Shown: positions 6,188 to 14,133, counted from the first letter of the stretch. The stretch is DNA of 14,444 nucleotides from DASZMX01 sp035551475 (GCA_035551475.1 DASZMX010000049.1:1-14444), one strand, 5' to 3'. The notes: generated by a model not told the origin, from the letters alone. Made by a program: numbers and translations.

Positions 6188-7579
6188 TCAAGCCGCTTGC
6201 AGGTTTTTCCGCGGGTCGGTGGCGCTAATGATAACGCTGACCGATTTTTGATTGAAGCCTTTGAAGCCGCCTTTGCGTTGCAAGTTCTCCAAATGACTGC
6301 CGAGGGCGCCTTCGCTGGAAAATTTCTCCGCCTGCTCCGGCGTAAGCAACCCGGCGCGCGTCAAATGGTCGAGGCGCCCGGCCTGCACCGGCCAGCGTTC
6401 GCCTTCGCTGAAGGCCTGGCGCAGAAATTGGAAATCCGAAAACGGCTTCATCATGCGCACGCCTTGTTTGGCGAGTTGATCGCGCAAGGCGTCAAAATCG
6501 AATCGCGCCTCCAAATGATGCATGCCGGCCTCGAGAAAACTTTCGCCATGCAAACCGACCCACAGACCGACCGTGCCAAGTTTGGCTGCGGGCGCCAGGC
6601 GCACAGTGGAAAAATCGACTTTCGTTTCATCCGGCTGCAAATCCACGTCGGAGAAAACGACAATGCCGACGTTGGGCTGCTCCATGATTTGCGCGCCCCA
6701 GCCAGCCTCGGCCCCGGTATAATAGCGTTCGCGCTTATGGAAGCCCAGCCGCATGAAAAATTCGACCACATCCACGAAATGTTCGCGGGAACAACGGAAG
6801 GTGTGATGATCGTGATTGCCCCAACCCAGCCCGAGTTGGTCCTGGCGCCGTTTTTGAATTTGCGCCGCCTGGTTGCGGCTTTCCCAGTAACGCCTTTCCT
6901 CTTCGAAGAAAAATTGGCAGGCCAAATCCTGCCCAACCAGTTTGAGAACCTGGCTCAGCGTCTCGCTCGCGGCGGCGAAGCCTTCGCTATCCGTGCCGCA
7001 GCGGCGGCGGCGGATGCGCCATAATTCGCGCGCTTCCATGATGCTGCGGAGATCGGCAAAATGCAGCGGCGCGGCAATGAACCCGCGATAACCATTCCGC
7101 TCGATGGCTTCGAGACGTGTGCCATTCTCACAATTTACCAGCACGCGGCGCAGACGCGAGCAGGGAGCGCCTTCAATTTGGCCGAGCAACGAATGAGCGG
7201 CCACAAAATCAGCCACGCTTTCGGGGCGAAGAACGATGCGCAGGTCGGCGCCGGGCTTGGCAATCATCACGCGCGGCAACGTGGCGCGGGGATGCACCAG
7301 GACGCATTCGCCTTGCGGAGTCTCGACTTTGTCCGGCTCAAACCCCAATTCGCGCAGCTTGGCGACGTCCTGATCCGGCAATGTCAGGTAATCGATCCAT
7401 TCGAAAAAGTCCGTGCCAGTCTCCTCGCGCATCCGGAGGGAAAGCTGCTGGGCGAAACGGTTGCGGCCGAGGAAACTATCCACCGCGAGGCGCAGAAATT
7501 CTTCAGCGGCAAAAGCAAGCGGCCAATCGAAACTCGCGGCATCGGCGGCTTTGCTCTCATTCAGGCTCATATCAGACAT
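6188..7579 (-). CDS. Conserved protein of unknown function with VOC-like C-terminal half
   Basis: I do not recognise a characterised family. The start at 7579 (463 aa) is chosen because the in-frame start at 7711 lies inside the preceding gene; a second ATG three codons on (7570) is also possible. The N-terminal part (about 20-190) is mixed helix/strand and may hold a degenerate first module, including GADLRIVLRPESVADFV (110-126). After a charged helical stretch (about 225-248), residues 252-360 resemble a vicinal-oxygen-chelate fold: WGNHDHHTF (253-261), REHFVDVVEFFMRLGF (265-280), GWGAQIMEQPNVGIVVFSD (293-311) and AGMHHLEARFD (351-361). The His clusters and Glu300 could be metal ligands, as in glyoxalase/dioxygenase enzymes. 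The C-terminal 80 residues are helical with a basic GGFKGFNQKS segment. No signal peptide or membrane helix, so presumably cytoplasmic. It sits 35 nt before ileS and is probably co-transcribed with it. Confidence 0.6.
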   Translation of the reverse strand: MSDMSLNESKAADAASFDWPLAFAAEEFLRLAVDSFLGRNRFAQQLSLRMREETGTDFFEWIDYLTLPDQDVAKLRELGFEPDKVETPQGECVLVHPRATLPRVMIAKPGADLRIVLRPESVADFVAAHSLLGQIEGAPCSRLRRVLVNCENGTRLEAIERNGYRGFIAAPLHFADLRSIMEARELWRIRRRRCGTDSEGFAAASETLSQVLKLVGQDLACQFFFEEERRYWESRNQAAQIQKRRQDQLGLGWGNHDHHTFRCSREHFVDVVEFFMRLGFHKRERYYTGAEAGWGAQIMEQPNVGIVVFSDVDLQPDETKVDFSTVRLAPAAKLGTVGLWVGLHGESFLEAGMHHLEARFDFDALRDQLAKQGVRMMKPFSDFQFLRQAFSEGERWPVQAGRLDHLTRAGLLTPEQAEKFSSEGALGSHLENLQRKGGFKGFNQKSVSVIISATDPRKNLQAA

Positions 7580-7641
7580 GCCGACTCTAATCCTAGTTGA
7601 CACTCCGCGCGGAGGCAATTGGAAAAGCTGGGAAAGTGGAT

Positions 7642-7666
7642 GCCCGGCGGCAAACTCAGGCCGGGC
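7642..7666 (-). other. GC-rich hairpin across the end of the CPBP gene
   Basis: GCCCGGC (7642-7648) and GCCGGGC (7660-7666) form a perfect 7-bp stem with an 11-nt loop that contains the CPBP stop codon (7658-7656). On the minus strand it is followed by pyrimidine-rich but not T-only sequence, so it is at best a weak terminator or an mRNA 3'-end stabiliser before the unassigned upstream-of-ileS gene. Confidence 0.4.
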
Positions 7667-8291
7667 GCCGGCGATAAGGGAAGACCGCCGCGCCCAAGCC
7701 CAACGCTCCAAGCGTCAGCGCCAGGCCATGCGCGCTGGTCATGGCGGGGGTGCCGCTGGCGAAGAAAAAGTAACCAGCGTCAATCAGCGTGTGCAGCGCG
7801 ACAAGCAGCGCGAGGCTGGCCCCGCGAAAACGCAAGCTGGCAAAAACGACGCCCGTGCCAAAAATGGCCGGCCACGCCTCCACCGACTGCGCTTGAAAAT
7901 GGTAAATCGCGAACAGAAACGAGCTTAGCAAGACAGCCTGCCGCGCCGGCCCCAGCGCCACGAGCAGCGGCCCGCGAAATGCATATTCCTCAAAGAGTCC
8001 CACCACCGCGCTCGTCGCCACCCCGATGCAGATCATGTCCGTGGAAAAACCGTCGCCCACACCGCCGCTAAAATAAAACCACCATAACGCAACCACCACG
8101 AGTCCAAGAGCCACGACCTTGAAATCGCCCGCCCTCCAGAAATCTAGTCGAGGGCGGCGCCAACCTCCGTGGATGCAGAAGATGGCCAGGAACGCAGCCA
8201 ACCTCGGCACGGACATCCAAGTGTCGCGCACGAACCATGATTCCACGGAGTCGATGGGATCAACCTGATATACATGGCTGCGCACCAGCAT
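7656..8291 (-). CDS. CPBP-family intramembrane glutamic protease (CAAX/Abi type)
   Basis: A 211-aa multi-pass membrane protein from the ATG at 8291. It carries the three family motifs: EEYAFRG (101-107, catalytic Glu pair and Arg), YHF (His131 at the end of FLFAIYHF) and LHTLIDAG (166-173, His167 and Asp171). Hydrophobic helices lie at roughly 28-42, 58-75, 84-100, 112-131, 140-153, 157-173 and 187-205. CPBP proteins cleave within membranes, e.g. CAAX-type processing or bacteriocin immunity; the substrate here is unknown. The start is uncertain: a TTG at 8351 would add 20 residues that include a hydrophobic stretch (ATVLTLIGY) typical of a first helix. The frame stays open to 8597, but that part overlaps the Uma2 gene and reads as low-complexity basic sequence, so I reject it. 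It follows Uma2 and precedes the unassigned gene on the same strand. Confidence 0.8.
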   Translation of the reverse strand: MLVRSHVYQVDPIDSVESWFVRDTWMSVPRLAAFLAIFCIHGGWRRPRLDFWRAGDFKVVALGLVVVALWWFYFSGGVGDGFSTDMICIGVATSAVVGLFEEYAFRGPLLVALGPARQAVLLSSFLFAIYHFQAQSVEAWPAIFGTGVVFASLRFRGASLALLVALHTLIDAGYFFFASGTPAMTSAHGLALTLGALGLGAAVFPYRRRPA

Positions 8292-8361
8292 GTACCCGAT
8301 CAGTGTGAGAACCGTCGCCGTGGCCCGAAAAGATGAGGACAGGGTCCGCAAGCGTGGTGCG

Positions 8362-8952
8362 CTAATGCAGCGCGGCCGAGACAAATTCCACGTTGGCAAA
8401 AATCTCGGAGAGCGGGACTGATGCTTCGATGGACGGAAGATGGAGCGAATTTTCTTTTCCCGAGATTTCGCGCAACAGCCATTCGCCATTCGGCTGGCGG
8501 ATGAATTGTTCAATCTGGGGCCGGTTTTGACTGACGAGCACGTATTCGCGGAGCGATGGAATCCGGCGATACATTTCGGATTTCTTGCCGGGATCATACC
8601 CCTCCCGCGACTCCGAAAGGACTTCGATCAGGATGGTTGGAGTGAGCAAGGTATCCTGGCGCTCGTCTTCAAAGCGTTGCTCATCGCACGCCACCGAAAC
8701 ATCTGGATAAGTGTAGAGCCCGGCCATTTCCACCTTCACCCTCAGATCGGCATCGTAAACGACGCATCGGCTTTTTTTAAGCTGATTGCCCAGCTCGCGG
8801 ATGAGGTTGGATTTGATCACACTGTGCCAGCGCGAGCCGCCTGCCATCGCGAACGTCTGACCATCATAATATTCGCTGCGAACCTCGGCCGCGCGCTCCA
8901 GGCGAAGATATTCGGCTTGACTCAATCGATCAATGGACGAGACGGCAGCCAT
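8362..8952 (-). CDS. Uma2-family (DUF820) PD-(D/E)XK nuclease-like protein
   Basis: A 196-aa single-domain protein. Family signs in order: EYYDGQTFAMAGGS (27-40), HSVIKSNLIRELGNQL (43-58), the VYDADLRVKV strand (65-74), the catalytic-core Asp84 in TYPDVSVACDE (81-91), Glu110 in ILIEVLSES (107-115) and Lys124 with Tyr128 in GKKSEMYRRI (122-131). These form the restriction-endonuclease-like fold, and the core acidic and lysine residues look intact. Uma2 proteins are greatly expanded in cyanobacteria and PVC bacteria, and their cellular role is not established. There is no clear ribosome binding site before the ATG at 8952. It is the first gene after the 204-nt gap that follows the flagellar operon, so it probably starts the transcription unit running toward ileS. 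Confidence 0.9.
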   Translation of the reverse strand: MAAVSSIDRLSQAEYLRLERAAEVRSEYYDGQTFAMAGGSRWHSVIKSNLIRELGNQLKKSRCVVYDADLRVKVEMAGLYTYPDVSVACDEQRFEDERQDTLLTPTILIEVLSESREGYDPGKKSEMYRRIPSLREYVLVSQNRPQIEQFIRQPNGEWLLREISGKENSLHLPSIEASVPLSEIFANVEFVSAALH

Positions 8953-9156
8953 GAAAACAGCTTACCGACCAACCCCGCCCGCGCAAGGCGAAACGAGAAA
9001 TGGACCCCCTCGGGGTGGTAGAGATAAGCCTATTTGGCATTACCGATTCTTTGTTATAGGTATGACAATCTATCGGTCATTCTATTCATATGACAAGATG
9101 GCCAAAATTGGTGGATGGCGATGAAGCTGGCGGGGAGGGAAGGGGCCGAATGGCGG
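8953..9156. other. Intergenic gap between flhF and Uma2
   Basis: A 204-nt non-coding gap, AT-richer than its flanks at about 9030-9110. It holds a candidate minus-strand promoter, two direct copies of TATGACAA (9061-9068 and 9089-9096), a small ACCCC/GGGGT hairpin (9004-9016) and the separated inverted pair ACCGAT (9042-9047)/ATCGGT (9072-9077). No T-tract terminator follows flhF. A 63-codon plus-strand ORF here (8933-9124) shows no family features. Confidence 0.6.
9053..9080 (-). promoter_or_regulatory. Candidate sigma70-like promoter for the Uma2 gene string
   Basis: On the minus strand ATGACC (9080-9075) is separated by 16 nt from TATAAC (9058-9053), giving 4/6 and 5/6 matches to the -35 and -10 consensus. 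This would place transcription start roughly 90-100 nt before the Uma2 ATG. An overlapping alternative is TTGTCA (9095-9090), 18 nt, then TAGATT. Both are motif matches by eye in AT-rich sequence; low certainty. Confidence 0.3.
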
Positions 9157-10176
9157 CTAATTGCGCTCGAATTGGCGGGTGAGGATCCGGTCGGCGGTGG
9201 CGGGGGAGAATTCGCCGGGGATGTTGTGGCCGGAGCTGAGAAAGCGGATGGGATAATCGGAACCGAGGGCGAGGTTCCAGATTTTGCCCCAGCGGGTTTC
9301 TTCGTCGAGATGCGTCAGGACGATGTCTTCGATGGGGAGGATGGAAAAAGCGCGGATTTGGGCGAGTAAAATGGAGGTGTCGTAGGCGGCGTTCAGGACG
9401 AGATGCAGCCGGGCGCCGGGATGCTGCGCGAGTTGGCGCGCGAAGTCCTTGACGGCGGATGGATGACGCCAATCGACGCCGGGAAAATCCACGAACGCGA
9501 TGTCTTCGGTGATGGCTTCGGCGCCGGATTGCCAGGCGCGCTCGTTGGGGACATTGAGGATCTCACAATAGACGGACAAGGCTTCCGCGGTGTTGGCCGT
9601 TGTGCCGTCGAGGCGCCAGACGCGAGCCATGCGGCCGTCGACGAGCGCGGTTTGCGTGAGCCATTTGCAAAGGCAGGTGGTTTTGCCGGAGCCGGGAGGG
9701 CCCACGAGCACGTGCAAGGAGCGTTCACTCAGCGGGCGGGGCTGGCGCCAGCGTTCCTGCAAAAGGTTGCGCACGCGGGCCAGCTCCGCGCCCAGACTGG
9801 GGGGAGGGGTGGCGCCGTGGACGGCCTGCAAAGCGTCAAGAATAGTTTGAACGTGCACGGGCAGCACGCCGGTTTTTTGCAGCAGCGAGGCCACGCGCCA
9901 GGCGGAGCCGTCGGCGGCGACTTGCTGCTTGATTTGCGCCAGTTCCTCACGAAATTCGGCCAAGGCGTCGGACGGCGGGGGCGTCGCCGGAGCCGGTGTG
10001 GGGCGATAGGCGAGGACTTCGATCATCGGCTTTTGCCAGAGGCGCGAAAGCCCGGCGGGCGGCAGCGGACGGACGTTGACGACCACGGCATCCGAGCCGA
10101 GGCGAGCGCGAATCTGGGCGACGGCTTCCTCTGCGGAAGAAGCGACAAAGGGGATGGGTTGAATGTCGGGGTTCAT
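9157..10176 (-). CDS. flhF: FlhF, SRP-type flagellar GTPase with degenerate G2/G3 elements
   Basis: FlhF, a homologue of Ffh and FtsY, sets the position and number of flagella in many polar flagellates. This 339-aa protein has the FlhF-type N-terminal B domain (AEEAVAQIRARLGSDAVVV, 15-33; WQKPMIEVLAYRP, 47-59), a Pro-rich linker (60-69), an N-domain-like helical part (about 72-148) and a G domain. G1 is intact (GPPGSGKTT, 159-167) and G4 reads THLD (288-291) instead of TKLD. The G2 region that is normally DTYRIGAxEQL reads DGTTANTAEAL (190-200), and G3 DTAGR reads DFPGV (230-234). The catalytic/dimer Arg is therefore absent and hydrolysis may be weak. The ATG at 10176 shares TGATG with the flhA stop; a GTG one codon upstream (10179) is an alternative. 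Last gene of the export-gate operon; no flhG follows. Confidence 0.85.
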   Translation of the reverse strand: MNPDIQPIPFVASSAEEAVAQIRARLGSDAVVVNVRPLPPAGLSRLWQKPMIEVLAYRPTPAPATPPPSDALAEFREELAQIKQQVAADGSAWRVASLLQKTGVLPVHVQTILDALQAVHGATPPPSLGAELARVRNLLQERWRQPRPLSERSLHVLVGPPGSGKTTCLCKWLTQTALVDGRMARVWRLDGTTANTAEALSVYCEILNVPNERAWQSGAEAITEDIAFVDFPGVDWRHPSAVKDFARQLAQHPGARLHLVLNAAYDTSILLAQIRAFSILPIEDIVLTHLDEETRWGKIWNLALGSDYPIRFLSSGHNIPGEFSPATADRILTRQFERN

Positions 10177-12290
10177 CACTCAAGCGAAGGGATTATGCCC
10201 GCGTTCTGGATTTCCACGCGCGAGGGGATTTCCGCGTAGGACAAAACTGTGAGCTCGGCAAAGGTGGATTCAAAAAACCGGCGAAAACCAAGGCGAATCT
10301 GCGGGGCGCACATCACGACGGGCGGCAGCCCGGAACTGAGCAATTGCTGGCTGCGCTGCGAAAGGGTCTCGATCAGGTGCCGGGCGAGGCGCGGCTCCAG
10401 CGTCAAACTAATTTCGCCGGGCGTCTGGCGCACGCCTTGGGCAATCTGCTGCTCCAGGCGGGGGTCGAGGGTGATGGCTTGCAGGGAGCCTTTTTCGGAT
10501 TGAAACGGCTTCACGATTTGCGGGCCGAGGGCGCGCCGCGCGTGCTCGGATAATTCGTCCGGGTTTTTGGTGACGCTGGCGTAGTCGCTCACTTTTTCCA
10601 GGATGCTCGCGAGGTTGCGGATGGAAATGCCTTCGGCCAAAAGATTCTGCAAAATGCGCTGCACCTGTCCGACGTTGAGCTGCGCGGGGATCAACTCGGA
10701 AACGACCGTGGAATGGGTCTGCTTCAAGTTGTCGAGCAAGGTTTGAACGTCCTGGCGGCTGAGAATTTCGTGGCAGTTGCGCTTGACAGTTTCCGAGAGA
10801 TGCGTGACGAGCACGGAAGCGGCGTCCACCACGGTGTAACCGTTGGCCTCAGCGTTTTTGCGCTCGGACTCCAGGATCCAGGTGGCGGGGAGCTTGAACA
10901 CCGGCTCGACGGTCGGCATGCCCTTGAGGACGACCTTGCTGTTGGCGGCGTTCATAGCCAGCCAATGGCCGGGCATCAATTCGCCTTGCACGATGGGATT
11001 GCCCTTGAGCAGGAAGCGATATTGATTGGCTTCCAATTGCAAATTATCGCGCAAGCGGATGGGAGGAATGATCAATCCCATTTCCTGGGCAAACGTTTTG
11101 CGCACGCCCGTCACGCGCTCGAGGAGGTCGCCGCCCTTGCGGTTGTCCGCCAGATTGACCAGGCCATAACCGAGCTCGATCTGCAAAGCGTCAAGACTAA
11201 GCAGCGACTCCAGCTTGTCCGGCGTGGCTCCGGCGGCAGAAGGCGCCCCGTTCGCGCCTGGTTTTCCGCCCGCGGCGGCTGCTTCGGCGGCTTCCTTGAC
11301 GCCGGGTTGATAAAGATGCTCCTGGCCTTTCAAGTTAAAGGCGAGAAAACCGGTGATCGACGCGAGAAAGAAAAACGGGGCCATGGGCAGGCCCGGCACC
11401 ATGCCGAACACCACGAGCATGGCAGTGAGAATCCACATCATGCGCGGATATGACAGCAATTGGCGCGTCAACTCGCTGCCCAGTTCCTCCTTGGTGGCGG
11501 CGCGTGTGACCAAAATGCCCGCCGCGGTGGAAGTGATGAGGGCAGGAATCTGGGAGACCAAACCGTCGCCAATGGAGAGCAGCGTGTAGCGTTGCAGCGC
11601 TTCTTCGATCGGCATGTGTTTCTGCAAAATGCCAATGGCAAAACCTCCGAGGACGTTGATGAGCGTGATGAGGATGGCGGCAATGGCGTCGCCGCGCACA
11701 AATTTGCTGGCTCCGTCCATCGCGCCATAAAAGTCGGCTTCCTGTTCGACCTTGCGGCGACGGGTGCGGGCTTCCGTTTCGTTGATCATGCCCGCGTTGA
11801 GTTCGGCGTCGATGGCCATTTGTTTGCCGGGCATGGCGTCCAAGGTAAAACGCGCGGCGACTTCCGCGATGCGCCCGGCGCCCTTGGTGATGACGATGAA
11901 ATTGATCAACACTAGGATGAGGAAAATCACCAGGCCGACCACGTAATTGCCTTGCACGACGAAATTGCCAAACGTCTCGATGATATGGCCCGCAAAACCG
12001 TCCAGCAGAATGAGGCGGGTCGAGGCGATGTTGAGCGAAAGCCGGAAAAGCGTGATGAACAGCAGCAGGGTGGGAAAGCCGGTGAATTCGGCGGGCGACT
12101 TGACATAAAGGATCGCCAGCAGCGTCAGCAGGGAGAGGGCGATGCTGAGGGCGAGAAAGCCATCGAGCAAGAACGGACGGATCGGCAGGATCATCAGGAG
12201 GATGGTCCCGAAAAGCCCGGCGATAAGGAAAATATCGCCGTTCTTAAACAGCTTGCTCAGATTCGCTTTATTGGACGGCGCGGATGCCAT
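10176..12290 (-). CDS. flhA: Flagellar export gate protein FlhA
   Basis: FlhA is the largest export-gate subunit: a membrane domain that couples the proton motive force to export, plus a cytoplasmic ring that docks chaperone-substrate complexes. The 704-aa length matches the family (E. coli 692). The N-terminal half has several transmembrane helices (about 20-37, 42-63, 72-88, 110-134, 202-222, 240-262, 285-318). The FHIPEP-family signature RIAEVAARFTLDAMPGKQ (140-157) is followed by MAIDAELNAG. A Gly/Ala/Pro-rich linker (about 331-356) joins the membrane part to the cytoplasmic domain, which runs to the C-terminus and ends AEIPSRVEIQNAGIIPSLE. The start ATG overlaps the flhB stop by one base (TAATG) and the stop overlaps flhF, so translation is coupled. 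No frameshift or missing block. Confidence 0.98.
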   Translation of the reverse strand: MASAPSNKANLSKLFKNGDIFLIAGLFGTILLMILPIRPFLLDGFLALSIALSLLTLLAILYVKSPAEFTGFPTLLLFITLFRLSLNIASTRLILLDGFAGHIIETFGNFVVQGNYVVGLVIFLILVLINFIVITKGAGRIAEVAARFTLDAMPGKQMAIDAELNAGMINETEARTRRRKVEQEADFYGAMDGASKFVRGDAIAAILITLINVLGGFAIGILQKHMPIEEALQRYTLLSIGDGLVSQIPALITSTAAGILVTRAATKEELGSELTRQLLSYPRMMWILTAMLVVFGMVPGLPMAPFFFLASITGFLAFNLKGQEHLYQPGVKEAAEAAAAGGKPGANGAPSAAGATPDKLESLLSLDALQIELGYGLVNLADNRKGGDLLERVTGVRKTFAQEMGLIIPPIRLRDNLQLEANQYRFLLKGNPIVQGELMPGHWLAMNAANSKVVLKGMPTVEPVFKLPATWILESERKNAEANGYTVVDAASVLVTHLSETVKRNCHEILSRQDVQTLLDNLKQTHSTVVSELIPAQLNVGQVQRILQNLLAEGISIRNLASILEKVSDYASVTKNPDELSEHARRALGPQIVKPFQSEKGSLQAITLDPRLEQQIAQGVRQTPGEISLTLEPRLARHLIETLSQRSQQLLSSGLPPVVMCAPQIRLGFRRFFESTFAELTVLSYAEIPSRVEIQNAGIIPSLE

Positions 12291-13372
12291 TATGCGTTTT
12301 GTTCACGGTAGTAGCGGTAGGCGTTGACCCGGTACACCCAGGCCAGCACTTCCGCCACTGCCGCATATAGCTGAGCAGGAATCTCGCCACCCACCTTGCC
12401 ATATTTAAACATGAGGCGAGCCAGGGGCTTATTTTCGATGATCGGCACCTGGTGTTCCTTGGCGATTTCGCGAATGCGCAGGGCATTAAGGCGCGTGCCT
12501 TTAGCCACAATCCGCGGCGCTTTCATTGTCTTGCGGTCGTAACGAAGCGCAATGGCGATGTGGGTCGGGTTTGTCACAATGACATCAGCCTTAGGCACTT
12601 CCGCCAGCATTTTGCGCTTGGTCGTCGCTTGGCGGCGGCGGCGCTGGCGGGATTTGACCTGGGGATTGCCTTCGGTGTTTTTGGATTCTTCCTTGACCTC
12701 TTCCTTGGTCATCATCAAGTCCTGCGAAGTCTTCCAAAATTTGTAGGCGTAATCCAAGGCCGCGATCACCACCAGAGAAACCGTGACCTGGGAAAGGATT
12801 TTAATGGAAGAATCTGCCATGAATCCGGCAATCCTTGCCACGTCCACTGAGGTGTAAAAAATGGGGTCCGCCAGGATCTTTTTGATGACGCTGAAAGAAA
12901 GGGAGACGATGACCGAAAGTTTGACGATGCCGAGGCCGGTGCCGACGGAGGCGTTGGTGGAAAAAATGCGTTTGAAGCCTTCCAGCGGATTGAGCCGTTC
13001 CCAATGGATGCCGAGAGCTTCGGGGGTGACGCGGAATTTGGTTTGCATGCCGCCCGCGAGCAATCCGCCCAGGGTGGCGGCGAGCAGCACGGGCCCGGCG
13101 CAACGGCCAATCACCAGCGCGGCGTTGGCGCCGAAACCTTGCATAACGTCAAGCGACAGCGGGGTGTCATGCAGATGGCTGAGCGAACTGGCCATGGTGG
13201 ACGCGAGCGTTTTCCAAATGGCGGGGCCGGAAAAGGAGAGGGCGGTCAGGGCGGCGCCCAGGACAAAAACGGTTTGGATTTCGGGGCTGCGCGCGATCTG
13301 CCCCTTGCTAAAAGCTTCCTCGAGCTTTTTCTGTGTGGGCAACTCTGTCTTTTCGCCCGTTTGCTCGCTCAT
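12290..13372 (-). CDS. flhB: Flagellar export switch protein FlhB
   Basis: FlhB switches the export apparatus from rod/hook to filament substrates through self-cleavage. The 360-aa protein starts SEQTGEKTELPTQKKLEEAFSKGQIARS (2-29), the classic FlhB N-terminus, has four membrane spans (about 32-52, 82-107, 143-165, 185-210), then a charged linker KEEVKEESKNTEGNPQVKSRQRRRR (223-247). The autocleavage site NPTH is intact (268-271; cleavage between Asn and Pro) and is followed by IAIALRYD. The C-terminal domain (272-360) has the expected RIVAKGTRLNALRIREIAKEH and ENKPLARLMF segments. The ATG overlaps the fliR stop (ATGA) and the stop overlaps the flhA start. No regulator site is seen inside the operon. 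Confidence 0.98.
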   Translation of the reverse strand: MSEQTGEKTELPTQKKLEEAFSKGQIARSPEIQTVFVLGAALTALSFSGPAIWKTLASTMASSLSHLHDTPLSLDVMQGFGANAALVIGRCAGPVLLAATLGGLLAGGMQTKFRVTPEALGIHWERLNPLEGFKRIFSTNASVGTGLGIVKLSVIVSLSFSVIKKILADPIFYTSVDVARIAGFMADSSIKILSQVTVSLVVIAALDYAYKFWKTSQDLMMTKEEVKEESKNTEGNPQVKSRQRRRRQATTKRKMLAEVPKADVIVTNPTHIAIALRYDRKTMKAPRIVAKGTRLNALRIREIAKEHQVPIIENKPLARLMFKYGKVGGEIPAQLYAAVAEVLAWVYRVNAYRYYREQNA

Positions 13373-14133
13373 GCGCCCGCCCTCAGGATTTGCGCCACAT
13401 GGAGCATATCTTCAGGCAGGCGGCGAAGGTAATTAATTATGTGCTGCGAGGTCAGTTGGAGGCACAGCCCGAAAACGCTCAATCCCACGAGGGGGCGCAG
13501 CGCCAGGCTCTCGGAGAAAACATTCATTTGCGGCACCGCGCGTCCGAGCGCGGCGAACACCAGCATGATGATGAACGAGACGGCCATGAGCGGCGCCGCC
13601 AATTGCAACGCGATGACAAACATGCCGCTGGTGCGCGAAACCATGTCCGTCATGAGCAGCTTGGAAAAATGGGCGCCGCCAATGGGCAGATACACGTAGG
13701 TTTTTTGGAACGCGATCAGCATCCAATGATGCATGTCCAGCGCGAGCCAGAGCATGGCCGCCAAATAATAAAGAATGCCGCTCGTGGCGGTGCTGGCCTG
13801 GTCCATCATGGGCAGAAGCCCCGCGGGCATCGAAAGCCCGATTTCAATGCCGATGATCGCGCCGGCAATTTCCAGCGTGTAAAAAATCATTTTGCTCGCG
13901 AAGCCAAAGACAAGGCCAATCGCGACTTCACCGGCCATTTGCCCAATGACGCCCAGCGTATCCGGAGCGAGCGGGGGTGGATCAGGCAGCGTGGCGCTGA
14001 CGAGGGCGGAGAGCAGGGCGCCGAGCGCGAGGCGGAGTTGGACGGGGAAATTGGTCGCGGAAAAAATCGGGAAAATGGAGAGCATGGCGCTGGCCCGGAG
14101 AAAGACCATCAGCCAATTGGTGAGTTCGGTCAT
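13369..14133 (-). CDS. fliR: Flagellar export protein FliR
   Basis: FliR is a core subunit of the FliP5Q4R1 export pore in the inner membrane. The 254-aa protein is very hydrophobic with about six helices, begins MTELTNWLMVFLRASAMLSIFP, and shows family stretches QLRLALGALLSALVS (32-46), GEVAIGLVFGFASKMIF (68-84) and the GLSMPAGLLPMMDQ segment (98-111). Charged residues at positions such as Glu69, Glu86 and Glu96 are buried-type gate residues as in other FliR. Length is normal (E. coli 261). It starts 4 nt after the fliQ stop with AAGG just upstream, and its stop overlaps the flhB start by 4 nt. Confidence 0.96.
   Translation of the reverse strand: MTELTNWLMVFLRASAMLSIFPIFSATNFPVQLRLALGALLSALVSATLPDPPPLAPDTLGVIGQMAGEVAIGLVFGFASKMIFYTLEIAGAIIGIEIGLSMPAGLLPMMDQASTATSGILYYLAAMLWLALDMHHWMLIAFQKTYVYLPIGGAHFSKLLMTDMVSRTSGMFVIALQLAAPLMAVSFIIMLVFAALGRAVPQMNVFSESLALRPLVGLSVFGLCLQLTSQHIINYLRRLPEDMLHVAQILRAGA

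Noticed and set aside
6153..6191. TTG start 13 codons upstream of ileS, and a possible T-box leader
   Set aside because: The N-terminus MDYKNTLNLPQTGF aligns directly with known IleS, and a 35-nt gap is too short for a T-box.
5981..7024. 347-codon plus-strand ORF crossing the ileS/unassigned gene border
   Set aside because: Crosses two minus-strand genes and lacks domain signals; GC-driven open frame.
7580..7711. Upstream start of the unassigned protein at 7711
   Set aside because: It would overlap the end of the CPBP gene and the hairpin; the extra 44 residues look non-conserved.
8292..8597. N-terminal extension of the CPBP protein to 8597
   Set aside because: It overlaps most of the Uma2 C-terminus in another frame and reads as basic low-complexity sequence; only the first about 20 residues upstream of 8291 (to TTG 8351) are plausible.
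9004..9016. ACCCC-CTC-GGGGT hairpin as a terminator for flhF
   Set aside because: Short stem, no T-tract, and about 140 nt from the flhF stop.
8933..9124. 63-codon plus-strand ORF in the flhF-Uma2 gap
   Set aside because: Half of it overlaps the Uma2 start in antisense; no ribosome binding site or family features.
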